Positions 44,704-56,474 of a stretch of 64,000 bases of DNA are shown piece after piece; the stretch's first letter is position 1; every line of letters starts with the position of its first letter. This DNA comes from Laccaria trichodermophora (taxonomy: Eukaryota > Basidiomycota > Agaricomycetes > Agaricales > Hydnangiaceae), in assembly GCA_018417955.1 (NCBI GenBank), contig JACTVC010000003.1, forward strand, positions 3,224,001-3,288,000. The letters run 5' to 3'. Both the position numbers and the translations under genes were made by a program. Below the pieces are notes generated by a model that was not told where the DNA came from, did not search any database, and saw nothing but the letters and a program-made list of their open reading frames with translations.

Positions 44704-44982
44704 TTGGACTTTGGAATCGATACTCTGTCGGACAAGATTGCCCTCCTCAGTTGCGAATCATTAGACGACATGCATAGCCAAGGTGTAGTCATCCCCATCA
44801 CTCCTTGTACTCAATCACAACTCTCCAATCGGTTCTGCCACGTGGAACGCAAGAAACTTCTACGTCTTTACAAGGCCTTTGCAAGGGTGCGTGAAGGGAG
44901 GATGGCTGATGTTTTCTTCGGCACTTGCACATACTGCACTCCAGGAGGGGATCACACTGTCAGGTGTGAACGTTGTGTATAA
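44704..44982 (+). CDS. Hypothetical 92-codon frame
   Basis: An open frame beginning MDFGIDTLSDKIALLS and ending with a Cys-containing tail (CTYCTPGGDHTVRCERC). I do not recognise it. It starts at the breakpoint of SLD5-like copy 4 and could be a fragment of a larger, displaced gene. The four Cys in pairs might bind zinc. Confidence 0.25.
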   Translation: MDFGIDTLSDKIALLSCESLDDMHSQGVVIPITPCTQSQLSNRFCHVERKKLLRLYKAFARVREGRMADVFFGTCTYCTPGGDHTVRCERCV

Positions 44983-45601
44983 CCTATGACCTCATTCCTC
45001 CCTCCGCCATGACAACTAGACCCTTAGAGGAAAATGAATGGCCCTCCACGTCTCTTGTCCCTCTCTTCGTCTTGCTCGAGTTCACCTTTAAAACCACTCA
45101 AACAACCCTCTAAAAGCTCCCCGCGTTCACCGTGATCCAGCACTCACATTTTTCACTAGCCCTTCCTTTGTTCTGCTATGAAACGATGTTGGGGACAAGT
45201 ATACAGGTCGCTGCGGTTAATCCCTTGGTTCTCATCAGAGAACCTGCTGGGTACTGCTGTCCGTCATCCTGATGTAGTAGGAAGCGTGCAGCTGGCAGTC
45301 AAGGGTGGTGAATTGAATTTCTGGTACAAGAAGTTAGAATTTTACTGAAGGTTGAAGACGTTGCTGCGTAATTTCAATTATCGAGAAAAGACAAGTAGCA
45401 TCCAATTTCGCCGATCCATTGTGCACGGTTTTTGTCGAATCGACCTGCGAAGTCAGTGCTTCCCCCTACAGAACATCTACGGGATTACTTTCCGCGTTCT
45501 CTTGAGTGTATCAGGTGCACCAGCTGCTGTACACCGTGTCAATAAACAACGACGCAGGCAGGCAGGGGATAATTTATATTTATTGAACTTTCGCTCGAAT
45601 T
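44983..45601. other. No gene recognised
   Basis: Several short frames without recognisable content. No repeats of note. Confidence 0.4.
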
Positions 45602-45607
45602 CAAAAA
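45602..45607 (-). terminator. Pol III terminator of the tRNA
   Basis: A run of six T residues on the minus strand about 35 nt after the tRNA 3' end. Confidence 0.6.
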
Positions 45608-45639
45608 ACAAAACGTGAACCAATCTACAAGATATCCAT

Positions 45640-45720
45640 TGACCGAGACAGGGGTCGAACCTGCAATCTCCTGATTTCGCGTTATCGTAGTCAGACGCGA
45701 TGCCATTTCGCCACACGGCC
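45640..45720 (-). tRNA. tRNA-Arg(ACG) with 9-nt intron
   Basis: Read on the minus strand: acceptor GGCCGTG pairs with CTCGGTC (one T-T mismatch and one G-T), D arm GCG/CGC around AATGGCA, anticodon stem TCTGA/TCAGG, loop CT-ACG-A, a 9-nt intron TAACGCGAA between positions 37 and 38, and T arm CAGG-TTCGACC-CCTG. The discriminator base is A. The sequence around the anticodon is the typical eukaryotic tRNA-Arg(ACG). The acceptor mismatch leaves some doubt about function. Confidence 0.85.
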
Positions 45721-46152
45721 ATATCAATCAGCTCTTGACACCTGTTACTGGTGGTTGATGCAGTCACTAATGGTGATAGCGGACGTCGGCCTCTTCAGAT
45801 CGAACTATACAAAACACGAACCCGAATTATTTCGAAGATGAAAAATAGCGCTTCTGATCGATGACAGGCGTGGAGGCCGCCATTGCTCAGAATCGTCTCT
45901 TGCGCCTTATAAATGAATTCCGGACTAGAACTGGCATCGTGGTCGTTTTCTCCGAGTCTTGGTCCCTTGCCCATAACTGCAGACGATGGATCGCCCCTTG
46001 GCCAACGACGAGCCTACTGGCAGTGGCGACGGGCCCAAACGTGAACGTCCCACCGCGGCTGCACCGATGACATCATCAGTATCGAGAGACCAGCCAGTGC
46101 CTTCAACAAACCAAGAACACTCCATATCATCAACTTCCACATTCATGCATTC

Positions 46153-47062
46153 ATGGCTCGTCACGCACAGCAGCCCGCTAATTCTACACAAGGAGAGAAC
46201 CCGCCCCCAGTTTTACCCATTCTTGCTTTGTCAAATGTCCCCCCAGCAACGTCCTCCTCTACCATCGAAGAAAAAGACGTCGCGGATGACGAGGAGGAAG
46301 CACGTCCACTCCCATTTACCGGCCCCTCCCTCCCCGCCGACATCGAGCCACAGCGATCCGTAACACTTGATGGGCCGCGCGGAGCTTCGATGCGTCAGCC
46401 TCGGTCAGGCATTGACTGGATAGTCCCCGTAGACGAAAAGGTTCACACTCTCACAACGTCCTCTAATTTCCTCTTTACTTATCCCAATTTCATAACAGAC
46501 CTTCCGACAAAAAGCCATCGGGGAACGACTGGATCCTACGCTCATAACAGCCATTTCAGAGCGAGACAAGTGTGCGCTCAATGCGAAGATGGCGGGGTAC
46601 GCACTCAACGCGGCGATTGGGCTTCAAGTCCTTTTGGGGTCTTTGACGACGGGGTTGGCGGCTGTGACGAGTGGGCGGCAGGTGCTCTTCCTTTCCTTCT
46701 TTCCTTCCTCCCTTTCGTCGTAAAAATGGTCGTTGAACTGATTTGGAGCGCATATATGCACTTACATAGACGGCGATTGCGACTACGGTCTTGGGTACGT
46801 TTTACCTTGTTGATGCATATATGCGTCTAATTTACCGTACATAGGCGGACTATCGACTATCGTCGCTTCGTATCTTGCTCGAGCCCGAGGTTCCAACGAA
46901 CCCGAACTGTCCATTGCGCGAGTTAAAGACCTGGAACAGTTCATCCGCGAATGCGAGGCGTTCAAGATGGACAATGGGCATGTGTATGGGGACAAGTTTG
47001 ATTCGGCGTTAGAGGACTTTAGAGCACGGTTTGAGGAACTTTTGGGGAATGCGAATGGGTGA
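46153..47062 (+). CDS. SLATT-type two-TM protein, copy A
   Basis: Exons 46153-46440, 46499-46681, 46770-46794 (25 nt) and 46845-47062 join in frame. The disordered N-terminus ends with GIDWIVPVDEK. The core reads TFRQKAIGERLDPTL, then a first hydrophobic helix (ALNAAIGLQVLLGSLTTGLA), SGRQ, a second (TVLGGLSTIVASYLARARG) and a conserved ELSIARVKDLEQFIRECEAF tail. This is the fungal SLATT (SMODS/SLOG-associated 2TM) domain. In bacteria such proteins act as membrane effectors of conflict systems; the fungal role is unknown. The N-terminus could start at 45986 instead if an intron is present. It is convergent with the broken PA28 copy, and the same pair recurs inverted at 62190-64000. Confidence 0.8.
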
Positions 47063-47319
47063 GCGCCTTGTTTTTTTTTGATTTTTTTTTTGAGTGCTGC
47101 CGTTTTTTCTGAATTGGAGGCACTAGTGAACGTCGACTTGCTCCGCCTGTGTGATACTGTACGAATGGGACATTGACATTGTTCGCTTTACATAACTTTA
47201 TTTTACATTTGTACTTCCCTCGTCGCATCCAGCATAGCATTTGTAGCATGTTTCCATCCAAATCCTTGTAACTTACATTCCGGCCGCCTTCGCGCATAAT
47301 ACCACCCAAATGTACCCGC

Positions 47320-48556
47320 TCATGATGAATAATCACCCCCATGGTTCGCCTTTGGTGCGCGGATCTACAGCATCTGTATATTTGGCGTTTATCGTGTTCT
47401 TCTAGAGCACGCTGCGCAATGCGATTTTTTTTTTCTTTTTTCAAACGCATCATTCTAAGGGAGAGGGAACTTGACGAACGGTATAATCTTTAACGTTCGG
47501 ATATTTACACAACTTTGAGCAGATCCTCGCGCGGTCGAGGTGGTGCTCGAGTGCTGCGCTGCGGAATACTGTGGCTGATTTGTCGGCGCTTAGGATTTGG
47601 TCGAGGACCTCTGGAAGAGAGAGGGGAAGAGTTGTGGGTGATCTGTGACGAGAGGAGGAAGAGGAGGTATACGTACTCTCTTGGACTTGGACACCTGTAT
47701 CGTTGGAGACTTGAATTTTGGAGGAATTAATTGGAAGCCGGTGGGGGACGTACCAAAGTTGTCGCCACTGGGTTGAAGACAACGTGTTTATTTGAATTAG
47801 AAAAATTAAAAAAATGCATACGACGAACTCTTCAACCCTAAAGTGAAAAGATTTGACATCTCCCTCATAAAAAAGAAAGGGCGGGGCGAAGGACGTACTG
47901 GGGTATCGTTAATATAATCCACACTTCCACTTGTTCCTAAAAGTTCAAAATCAATTGAGTCAGAAATGGAAGGTAAATAAAAAAAACACGCACGGCAAGA
48001 AGCACCATTTCCTCGACCTGCTTCGATATCACCTCATTTATCTTCTGAATTCTAGGGTTATCGTAGACGAGGCCAGGGTGTTTCGCATATTTCGTGTCGC
48101 TGACGTGCACAGTGTCCTCCCCTTTTTCAAATAAATATTCAATGCCTCAGAGCATCGGGTTGTAAGCGGATGTGTGCGTACCTTCGGAAGGGGTTGGATA
48201 CACCGTCGGATCCGTATTTCCCGTCAGATTTGATAGGGAGAATGGGGAAGAGGGATCGGCGTCCATTGATTGGATCATTTCTTCCAGTTCGCTGTATCAA
48301 GGCGTGTCTCTTTTTCAAGTTGTGAGCGTTGGATTTAGAGTGGTACGTACAATATCTGATTATCCGTTTGCGAATTGTTAGATGCTAGAGGTGATGGGCC
48401 GCGGTACCTTGCTAGGAAACACACGAAATACGATGTCTTCCCCCTTTTCCGCTACATCTTCGTAGAATTTCTGTTGTGTGATGTTAATTTCCTTCCTTCC
48501 TTGTGTAAAAGTTCAAGAAAGCGGACTTTTACTTTGGTGTCGAGCTCTTTCTCCAT
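47320..48556 (-). pseudogene. PA28 proteasome activator, copy A, broken
   Basis: The exon pattern follows the intact copy at 62190-63505, including the 5-nt microexon (48351-48355) and the GGCGACAACTTTG exon. Two lesions: in the first exon an indel in AAGGAAGGAAGGAAATT shifts the frame before FYEDVAEKGEDIVFRVFPSK. In the last exons about 130 bp are missing after EEHDKRQIY, removing the ERLREIQNIYAILADVIQKNILK helix that closes the PA28 fold. It also has an extra intron (about 48120-48190) absent from copy B. Confidence 0.75.
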
Positions 48557-48943
48557 GTACGTTGTAGTTTGAATGGAGTCAGTAGATTGGGAATAGAGCG
48601 TGGTATGACGAATGGTGATCACAATCACGGCGATCGACAATCGCAGCCTAGACCAAATAACTGGTCTCCTGACAGTGAAAAGTCTAGTGTTGCAAGCCAA
48701 GGTCGAGGCTGGTCGAGGTGGCTCACTGCCTAGGTCACTCGAGGCTCCTCGAGCTGGAAAAGAATCAAACTCCGATCAGTTGAAGGTACCTCGACAGCCG
48801 AGGTTAGAACTAAGGAAGGTGAGGTGATGGTGGAAGAAGAGATGGCATCTCAATATTGTCAATAAGTAGTTGGAGTCTTGGCTATGAACCAAGCCACGGT
48901 CTGAAAAGAGCAAGAAAAGAGGTATAAAGCGCGTTGTTTGTCC

Positions 48944-50143
48944 ATGTTGCGCCACCGCGATCAGGACGAACAAGAGTGCTCTCCCCGACGCGCCAGCTCT
49001 TCCGATGATATCAACCCATTTCGCCTCCAGAGCACGCCAGAAATGCCTCTTTAGCAACTAACAAGACACTGGCTTAACGAAAGACACACCCCCGACATGT
49101 TACCCGCGCAGGAGCCGCTCAACCAGGCACCAGGTGCGTGGGCCTTCACCCGTGCGTTTCTATCTTGTGTGTGGATATAAGATGAATGACGGATAGTCAG
49201 AAGCCGTCCACCTCCTTCCTGGTGACCGTTCTTCGTCCGACGAAGAACATATCCGGATTAAGTATGCTCGTGCAGACGGAAATTGAACGGGTCAAGTTTA
49301 TCGTGATGTCCATACGAGGTTGTTCAAGGTGCGTCTTACTTTTATGTCTTTGTATCGTTGCGGATACTGAACCTGATGATTGGGAAAGTAGAGAAATACA
49401 CCCGGTTCATGACCTCCAACGCTAAGATGCTTGACAGCGGCTGAGAGGAACCACGCAAGTCGGTATGCCCTCGCCTTTTTCCCATGTCCTCCTCTGCTGA
49501 TCAACGCCTCTCTAGACACGCGAAAATAACAGACCAGCACTTTCACTAATCTGTCCTCCAAAGCCTGCCAGAAGCCCAAGACACCCGTGTTTTACCCGTC
49601 CATGGGTTCGTACCTTCCGCCTTCTTCGTTTCTTCCATTTTGTTTTCCTTTTCTCGTACCCCCCCCACTCTTCGCGTCTAACTTCCTCCCTTCCTCCCTT
49701 CCTCCCTTTTCCTTCTTCCTCCTCCCAGCCCTCCCTCCTTTTCTTCCCTTCCTTTGTCCCTTAACCCCCTCTTCCTTCTCTCCTTCTCCCTTGATCCCTT
49801 CTTCCTTCCCCCCTTCTCTCCTCCCTTCCCTTCTACAAACGTCCCTTCCTCCTTCCTACTTGCTTCATCAATACACCATCAGTAACAGAATTAGACAAAT
49901 TGCGTCCCGTCTTCGTACACGCATTGACACGGTGTCCTGGGTCCATGATTCACGTTGCCCGAGTAAGCTTCTTCCCTCTCCCTCCCACCCCATGCCCTCT
50001 TCACCTTCGACTCTTGCTTAGGCTCATGCTGACAATCACTTCATCACGCAGCGGCGCAACGCTGGGATATGGAAAAGGGGCATATCTCGCTCACAACCTA
50101 TTCTGTTGCGGAACTCGTGGCAAGGGGGGAGGTCGAGCTCATC
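48944..50143 (+). pseudogene. SLD5-like copy 5, broken
   Basis: The start MLRHRDQDEQECSPR is followed by damaged N-terminal blocks (TRHWLNERHTPDMLPAQE, with stops before it). EIERVKFIV is followed by a 7-nt loss. The later part is better kept: RPVFVHALTRCPGSMIHVA, then MEKGHISLTTYSVAELVARGEVELI. The last stop is lost as in copy 3 (TCA for TAA). No F-box gene lies upstream; the left flank belongs to the SLATT-PA28 block. Confidence 0.75.
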
Positions 50144-50302
50144 TCATGTAAATTACTATTATGTACTACAGTTCGTGGTATGAACGGCTCATTCTCCTGC
50201 TCACTATCAGCTTCGTCACGAGTAAGATTTGTCTGCAGGAACAACCATGATATGTTTAATGAAAGCAAAAGATGAGTGGGGATGTTCAATTGATGAATTA
50301 TC

Positions 50303-51910
50303 CTAAGCAAACCACCTCGGACGTTCGTCCAATTTCATCTGCTCTTGTGGTTCGACAAACTTAAACACCAGACGCATGCCCTCCTTGCGCAATTCCTTCA
50401 CGACGAGAGATTGTTCCAACTTTGTGACCCATCCCGGCGAATTAGTAAGTAACAGGCTGAACTCTTGAAGTCGCACAGCATCATCGGAGTGGAGACCAGC
50501 ATTCCACCTAGCTAGAAACACCTTTTCCAAGGTGTCAACATCGACACTATTCTTTAAGCCCACATTCCCGGGTTTCGGGGTGGTTCGAAATTTGAGCTGA
50601 CCCCGGTATAAGACACTTGTCAGATGTGGCAACGGTAAACCACCTGATGTCGTGTTGGGAGTGCTGAAATAGTTGAAAAACCTCCGAGATGGGAGCCAAG
50701 GCTGTGGAGACCCAGACATTGAATCTAACTGGTTAGGTTCGTCAATCTCCAAGTGTGACAGATTGGGTAGTGTGTCAAATATCTTCCACAACAGCGCTTC
50801 CTCCCCTGGGACATAATCAATAATATACAAGTGCTTCAGAGTCACACCCGAGTGTGTAAGAAAATCTGAGAAAGCCTTAATTGCATCATGGCCTTTCAGA
50901 GGAATGGTGATGGATACAAGTGAAGGTGTCACTAGATACGCCAGCAGATGTTGTGGTGCGATGGATATAATCTCGAGTGATACAAGTTTTGAAAGATGGA
51001 CAGAGCCGGGTGAAGTGTATGGTCCGGGCCAGCCTAGACAGTGTGCCCTAAAAATTTTAAGATTGGTACATTTGCTGAGGAATGCTTCTGAGGGCGGGTA
51101 ACCCCAATATGTCAGTTCCTCTAATTGGTGATGTGGAAGGTCCACATTTTCGCGGCATATCGTTACAGCACGAAGCTTCGGCGCGTCACGAAATGTTGTG
51201 GAAAATGGCGGCATTGACCGTGACCATGAATCCACCCCTTCAGTGTCGATATACAAGTCAAGTGATTTGAGGTTTGGACAGTGAGCCATTCCGGACTCGA
51301 AGACCTTGGCCCAATAAAAGGGGAGGAAAAGATCGAGTGACTCCCATTGACGAGAATGGGAGGTGGCCACTGAGGTGACGGCTGCTAAGGCTGCTAAGCA
51401 TTCCTCACCCTGACTATCGAAAGATTCTTCATCTTCCGAAGCTTCATCACTGCCCATCAAAGCTTCATCATGTTCCAAAACTGCATCCTGGTCAAAGGTC
51501 ATTATAATAGATAATGGCAATGCCTGTGCAAGTCGCAACCATCGATCGAGGAGTTCTGCTTGAATCTCGGAATGATCCTTGATATATGGCTGCACGCAGA
51601 GTGATACAGAACACCATAGCTCGGGTGCTGAACGTGCCATAACACGCCAGCCATGACAAACAGCGCTGATAACGAAAGGTGTTGTCACGAGCAGTATGTC
51701 CTCTGGCCGTTTTGGGAGGCGGCCTTTGTGACAAGCGAGTGAGAATATCGCAATGCACAATTCAAAAGGTAGACAGAAAAAGGGGAGATTGGAATTGCGC
51801 TGGGTTCGCAGAGATCTTTGCTTGTCGCGTAGGTCTCGTATAACGTTTTCGATGCCATCCACCTCGGCTTCCAGCTCACGGATAGCAGTTGCATTTGCAG
51901 AAAAAGACAT
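50303..51910 (-). CDS. F-box/LRR protein copy E, intact, 535 aa
   Basis: Single exon starting MSFSANATAIRELEAEV. It has the same layout as copy C: coiled coil, F-box-like region (LPFFCLPFELCIAIFSLAC), acidic linker (DEASEDEESFDSQ), and LRR-like segments (HCPNLKSLDLY, DAPKLRAVTI, LHLSKLVSLEI-like, LPNLSHLEIDE, LPLPHLTSVLY). The C-terminus is VFKFVEPQEQMKLDE. It is convergent with SLD5-like copy 5 and divergent from copy 6. Confidence 0.85.
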   Translation of the reverse strand: MSFSANATAIRELEAEVDGIENVIRDLRDKQRSLRTQRNSNLPFFCLPFELCIAIFSLACHKGRLPKRPEDILLVTTPFVISAVCHGWRVMARSAPELWCSVSLCVQPYIKDHSEIQAELLDRWLRLAQALPLSIIMTFDQDAVLEHDEALMGSDEASEDEESFDSQGEECLAALAAVTSVATSHSRQWESLDLFLPFYWAKVFESGMAHCPNLKSLDLYIDTEGVDSWSRSMPPFSTTFRDAPKLRAVTICRENVDLPHHQLEELTYWGYPPSEAFLSKCTNLKIFRAHCLGWPGPYTSPGSVHLSKLVSLEIISIAPQHLLAYLVTPSLVSITIPLKGHDAIKAFSDFLTHSGVTLKHLYIIDYVPGEEALLWKIFDTLPNLSHLEIDEPNQLDSMSGSPQPWLPSRRFFNYFSTPNTTSGGLPLPHLTSVLYRGQLKFRTTPKPGNVGLKNSVDVDTLEKVFLARWNAGLHSDDAVRLQEFSLLLTNSPGWVTKLEQSLVVKELRKEGMRLVFKFVEPQEQMKLDERPRWFA

Positions 51911-52005
51911 TTTGAGTCTAAAGATGAGAATTCAGCATGCGAGTTAGGCAAAGGAAAGGTTCTGTCAATGGCGTACCAGTGTTGGGCTAGAGGTATGTAA
52001 AACCA

Positions 52006-53715
52006 ATGAAAACTCGAAGATCAATTGATCAACTTCGCGTTCAAGTTGTTTGTTCATGCTACACCACCACCATCAATAGGGACGACTCCTCCCCGACAAC
52101 TCCTCCCCGACAACTCCTGGAGCCCTGTGATGATATCGACCCATTTCTCCTCCAGAGGACACCCGAAACGCCCCTTGAGCAACCAACAAGACACTGGATT
52201 AACGAACTACGCACCCCCAACATTTTACACGCGCAGCTCAGCAGGATACTCGACCATCTCAGGCGCCAGGAGCGTGGGCCTTCAGGCACATTTATATCTT
52301 GCGTGTGGATATAAGATGAATGACGGATGGTCAGAAGCCGTTCACCTCCTTCGTGGTGACCCTTCTTGTCTGACGAAGAACATATCCGGATTATGCTCGT
52401 GCAGACAAAAATTGAACGTGTCAAATTTATTGTGAGATCGTATGTCCATACGAGGTTCAAGGTGCATCTCACTTTTCTGTCTTTGTGTCGTTGCCAACAC
52501 TGAATCTGATTAGGAAGATAGAGAAATATGCCTCCTTCGTCACCTCAAACACTAATGTTTGACGGCGGCTGAGAGGGACCACGCGAGTCGGTACGTTGCC
52601 ACCCTCTTCCCTTTCTTTTTGATGTCCTCACCTACTGATCAACACCTCTCTAGACACATTAAAATAACAGACCAGCACCTCTGCTTATCAGTCCTACAAA
52701 GCCTGCCAGAAGCCCAAGCACACCTGGACAATATACCCGTGTTTTACCCATCCATAGGGTTCGTCCCTTCCCTATCTTTTCTACAATTCTTCGTTTCTTC
52801 CTTTGTTTTTTTTTCCTTTTCTCGTTTCTCGCCACACTTCATTTCTCTTTCCTCCCTTTTCCTTCCCCGTCATTCCCTAACTTCTTTACCCTCTCACTTT
52901 TTCCCCTTCTCCTTCTCCTTTTTTCTTTCTTCCATTCTTTCCCATCTCCCTCGTTTCCCTTTCCCCTCTCCCATTTTCCTTCCCTCCCTCACTTCACCTG
53001 CTTCTCCTACTTGCCATCCCCTCTTCCCTACCATTCTTTTCTTCTCGTTAGCTTCCTCTTATTTTCCTTACCCTTCCTACTTCCCCCCTTCCTTCTCCCC
53101 TCTGTGCATTTCTCCCTTCCCTCCCTCTACCTCTTTTTTCCTCCTTCCTTCATTTTTCTCTTTGTTTCCTTCCTTCCTCCTGCCCTTTCTTGCCTCTGCT
53201 CCGCTCTCTTCATTCGTCCCTCTCCCTGTCTCCCTCCCTCTTATCGCTTCTCTCTCGCTCCTCCCTCTTTATTTTTCTCTCTTCCCCACCCCTTCCTTCG
53301 CTCCTCAACCCCCTCTTCCTTCCCACTTTTTTCCTCTTCCCTCTCCTCCTTCCTTCCCTCTTCCTCTCTTGATCTGTTCTTCCTTCCCCCATCCTCCCCT
53401 CCTCCATTCTCTTCTCAAACGTCCCCTCTTCTTTTCTACACGCTTCATGAAACAAAAACTAATACAATACACCACCAGTAACAGAACAAGACAAATCATG
53501 TCCCATTTTCGTACATGCATTGACAAAGTGTCCGCGGATCACGTTGCCCGTCTGCTCCTACCCCCCCCCCCCCCCCCCCCCCTTCACTTTCGAGTCTTCC
53601 TTATACGCATGCTGACAATCACGTCGTTACGTAGCGGCGCAACGCTAGACATGGAAAAGGGCTCTACTCTGTTGTGGAACAGCTCGTGGCAAAGGGGGAG
53701 GTTGAGCTCATCTAA
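52006..53715 (+). pseudogene. SLD5-like copy 6, the least damaged
   Basis: The N-terminal exon is open (PLEQPTRHWINELRTPNILHAQ) although it lacks three codons before LSRILDHLRRQE. The splice donor after it reads GAGCGT instead of GGTGCGT. A 1-nt loss (CTTCTTGTCTGACG) shifts the frame before EEHIRIMLV. TKIERVKFIVRSYVHTRFK is clean apart from one missing Leu. DQHLCLSVLQSLPEAQAHLD, a GATLDMEKG-like end and a proper TAA at 53713-53715 follow. A run of about 20 C residues sits near 53561-53582. Confidence 0.75.
52760..53450. repeat. Expanded C/T tract, about 690 bp
   Basis: It lies in the same intron position as the tract at 37440-38400. Frames across it are low-complexity and not real genes. Confidence 0.85.
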
Positions 53716-53891
53716 TGTAAATTCACTATTATGTACTACAATTCGTGCATGTACAAACGGCTTATTTTCCTGCTCATCATCATCATCATCACCAGCATTG
53801 CCCACAAGACCTGTCTGCTAGGAGCGGATCTTCAAAACTTGCATATGCGGCCAACCATAATATTAATATGCACCTCGGTCGTGCTCCTAGC

Positions 53892-55435
53892 CTAAACAGC
53901 TGAATGCCGGTCTTCAAATAATCGCCTACCCATTCGCCGTTTAACCAAATTGAACGCCAAACACATGCCTTCCTTGCGCAACTTCTTCACGACGGGTGAT
54001 CGCTCCATCCCTGCGACTGATTCCGGCGAATTTATAATCGACATACTGAACACTTGAAGTCGCGAAGCGCCGGCGGAGAGACTGGTATTCCACCTGGCAA
54101 AAAGCATCTTTTCCAAGGCGTTAACATCAACACTGCCGTTCTCTGAGTCGTGGAAACGGCCACGGTATTTCAAGCTTATCAATCGTGGCAGCGGCAAATC
54201 ACTACCACCCAATATCGTATTGGGAGTTGTAAGATAGTCAAAGAAGGTGCGAGAAGGCAACCAATGCGCTTCATCATGTGGAAATGGCAGGATAACGGTG
54301 AGTTCGTCGAGCTCCAAATGTGTCAGGTGGGGGAGCACATCCAACATCTTCAACAAGGGCCTTCTTCCTGTGGGATATGATCGACGATGGACAGCTGTTT
54401 CGATGCCACATTTGAGCGCGTAAGAAAAGCCAAGAGTGCCTGTATTTCGATGGGACGCCTAAGAGAAATGGTAATGGATTCAAGTGCGGGTGCCGAGAAA
54501 TAAACGAGCAGCCAACCCGAATCCCAAGATATGATTTCTAATATTACGAGCTTTGGCAGATCGACGAAGATGCATCGACTCCCATTGGCTCTCGTCCAAC
54601 TGGAAACATCTTGGGTGGTGTGTATGCTGCAAAATGTAAGATTCGTGCATTTGTTGAGGAAAGCGACAGAGTCTGTGGTATGAATGTATCCCCAAACCGT
54701 CAGTTCTTCCAGTTGGTGATATGGAAGTCCCACATCGATGTCTTCGAAGCCTATCGTCACGGTGCGAAGCTTCGGGGCGTCAAGAAACGTTCTGGGAAAT
54801 GGTGACTTTGCAACATGTCGGGACTCTCTGATGAGCTTCAAGTCAAGTGATTTGAGGTTTGTAACGCGACCCATTTCGGACTTGAGGGTCTCAGCCCAAA
54901 TTGAGGGAATGCAAAAGTCGAGTGACTCCCATTGATGAGAACGAGAGGCGGCGACTGAGGTAACGGCCGCCAATGCTGATGGGTTCTTCTCAAGTTGTAT
55001 AGCTTCCTTCCAGGAAAAGATCATCGTGATAGATAATGGCAGTGATCGTGCGAGGCATAACCATTGATCTAAGAGTTTTGCTTGAATCTCCAATTCCTTC
55101 TTAGTGAGACGGACGCAGAGTGATACGGAACTCCATAGCTTGGGCGTAGAACGTGCCATAACACGCCAAGCATGACAAACGCTGCTGATGACAAAAGGCA
55201 TCGTTACCCCTGGCAGCAGTTCACCTTCCCATTTTTGTGGCAGGCGGCCATGGTGACAGGCCAGCGAAAATATCAAAACGCATATCTCAAGAGGCAGATT
55301 GAAGAAAGGGAGTTTTGAATTGCACAAAGTTCGCAAAGTTCGTCGCTCGTCGTCTAAATCTTGTATAGCGGCGTTGACGCGACTGATTTCGGCGTCCAAA
55401 TCACATATAGCAGTTGCGTTCGCAGAAAGACCCAT
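53892..55435 (-). pseudogene. F-box/LRR copy F, one-base deletion
   Basis: It is open from MGLSANATAICDLDAEISRV to IPQEEGP (54356), then a 1-nt loss relative to copy B (GAAGAAGGCCC against GAAGAAGAGCCC) ends the frame. The remaining 154 codons continue in another frame (LLKMLDVLPHLTHLELDEL). Domain content is otherwise complete: coiled coil, F-box (LPLEICVLIFSLACHHGRLP), LRR-like segments. It belongs with copy B in a second subfamily. Its 5' flank does not contain an SLD5-like copy. Confidence 0.8.
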
Positions 55436-56051
55436 TGGTGGGACAAGTAATTCTCAGATGAGAAATTGCCAACCTGCAAGGCCATATATTAGCGCAACAT
55501 CAACGCTTTTTAGGAGATGTACTTACCCGTCAGGCAGGCTAAGCCTACAATGGGCGATGGGATACAAGTCCGTAAGAAATGGAATTGATGACCGGGAGGT
55601 GTTGGTCAGATGGAAGTTAGGCTGGCAGTGTAGCCACTAGTAGCCAGTGCACACCAGGGGAACCAAAGCGGAACGGACTTCTTCTGTTTACGCGTGTGAG
55701 CGTGTGAGTTTTGGGCTTATCTTACACAGGGGAGAACTGGCTATTTGGCCAATGGGCACATGAGTAAGCAAATGTTGATTAGAGGCATTAATGCTCTCCC
55801 ATATTCTTCCCATATGCCTACCATGCACATTTGAAATTTAATTCAAGTAAGCTCCAAAATGCAAATATCATGGAATTCCTAGCCACAGATTGGCCACAGA
55901 AAAAATATGCCCATTAAAATGGGCCATCATATGTGGCTGATTTGTTTATTTAATATGTGACCACAATGTGCCTAATGGGTGCATTATGGTCACATCCTTG
56001 ATGTACTACTGTGAAAGTAAATATGCACACACAAATGCAATTAACATGGGA

Positions 56052-56250
56052 CTGCTAGGCACATGTATATTGACATATCAAATAAAATGCTTCCAATGTA
56101 ATCAAGGGGCAAATTGAAAAGCCACAGAAGAACTGTGACCATCATGCAGGCAAGATGTGGGTGACACAGTTCTTCTGTGGCTTTTCAATTTGCCCCTTGA
56201 TTACATTGGAAGCATTTTATTTGATATGTCAATATACATGTGCCTAGCAG
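56052..56250. repeat. Perfect hairpin, 86-bp arms
   Basis: Arms 56052-56137 and 56165-56250 are complementary throughout as far as I can read, with a 27-nt spacer. The hairpin interrupts the left inverted repeat of the surrounding element; the right repeat lacks it, so it inserted later. Confidence 0.85.
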
Positions 56251-56474
56251 CAGTTTTGAGATTCCGCCTTGAACTTTAAATATAAAAGGCAGGTGCTAAG
56301 AATAACTCCCGCCCTTTGCGCTTATGTTTGGCTACATGGCGCGATGATTTGATGGACGTATCCGGAAGTGCCGTGCCAGATCCTGGCAAATACCACCCAC
56401 TCATGTTGGCGATTTCTTGACCACAGCAGATGCTGGACACCGCCAACGGCAAGAATCACTAAAATGGTACATTT

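Noticed and set aside
52559..53821. 420-codon plus-strand frame
   Set aside because: It contains one genuine SLD5 exon (LSVLQSLPEAQAHLD) but the rest is again the C/T tract.
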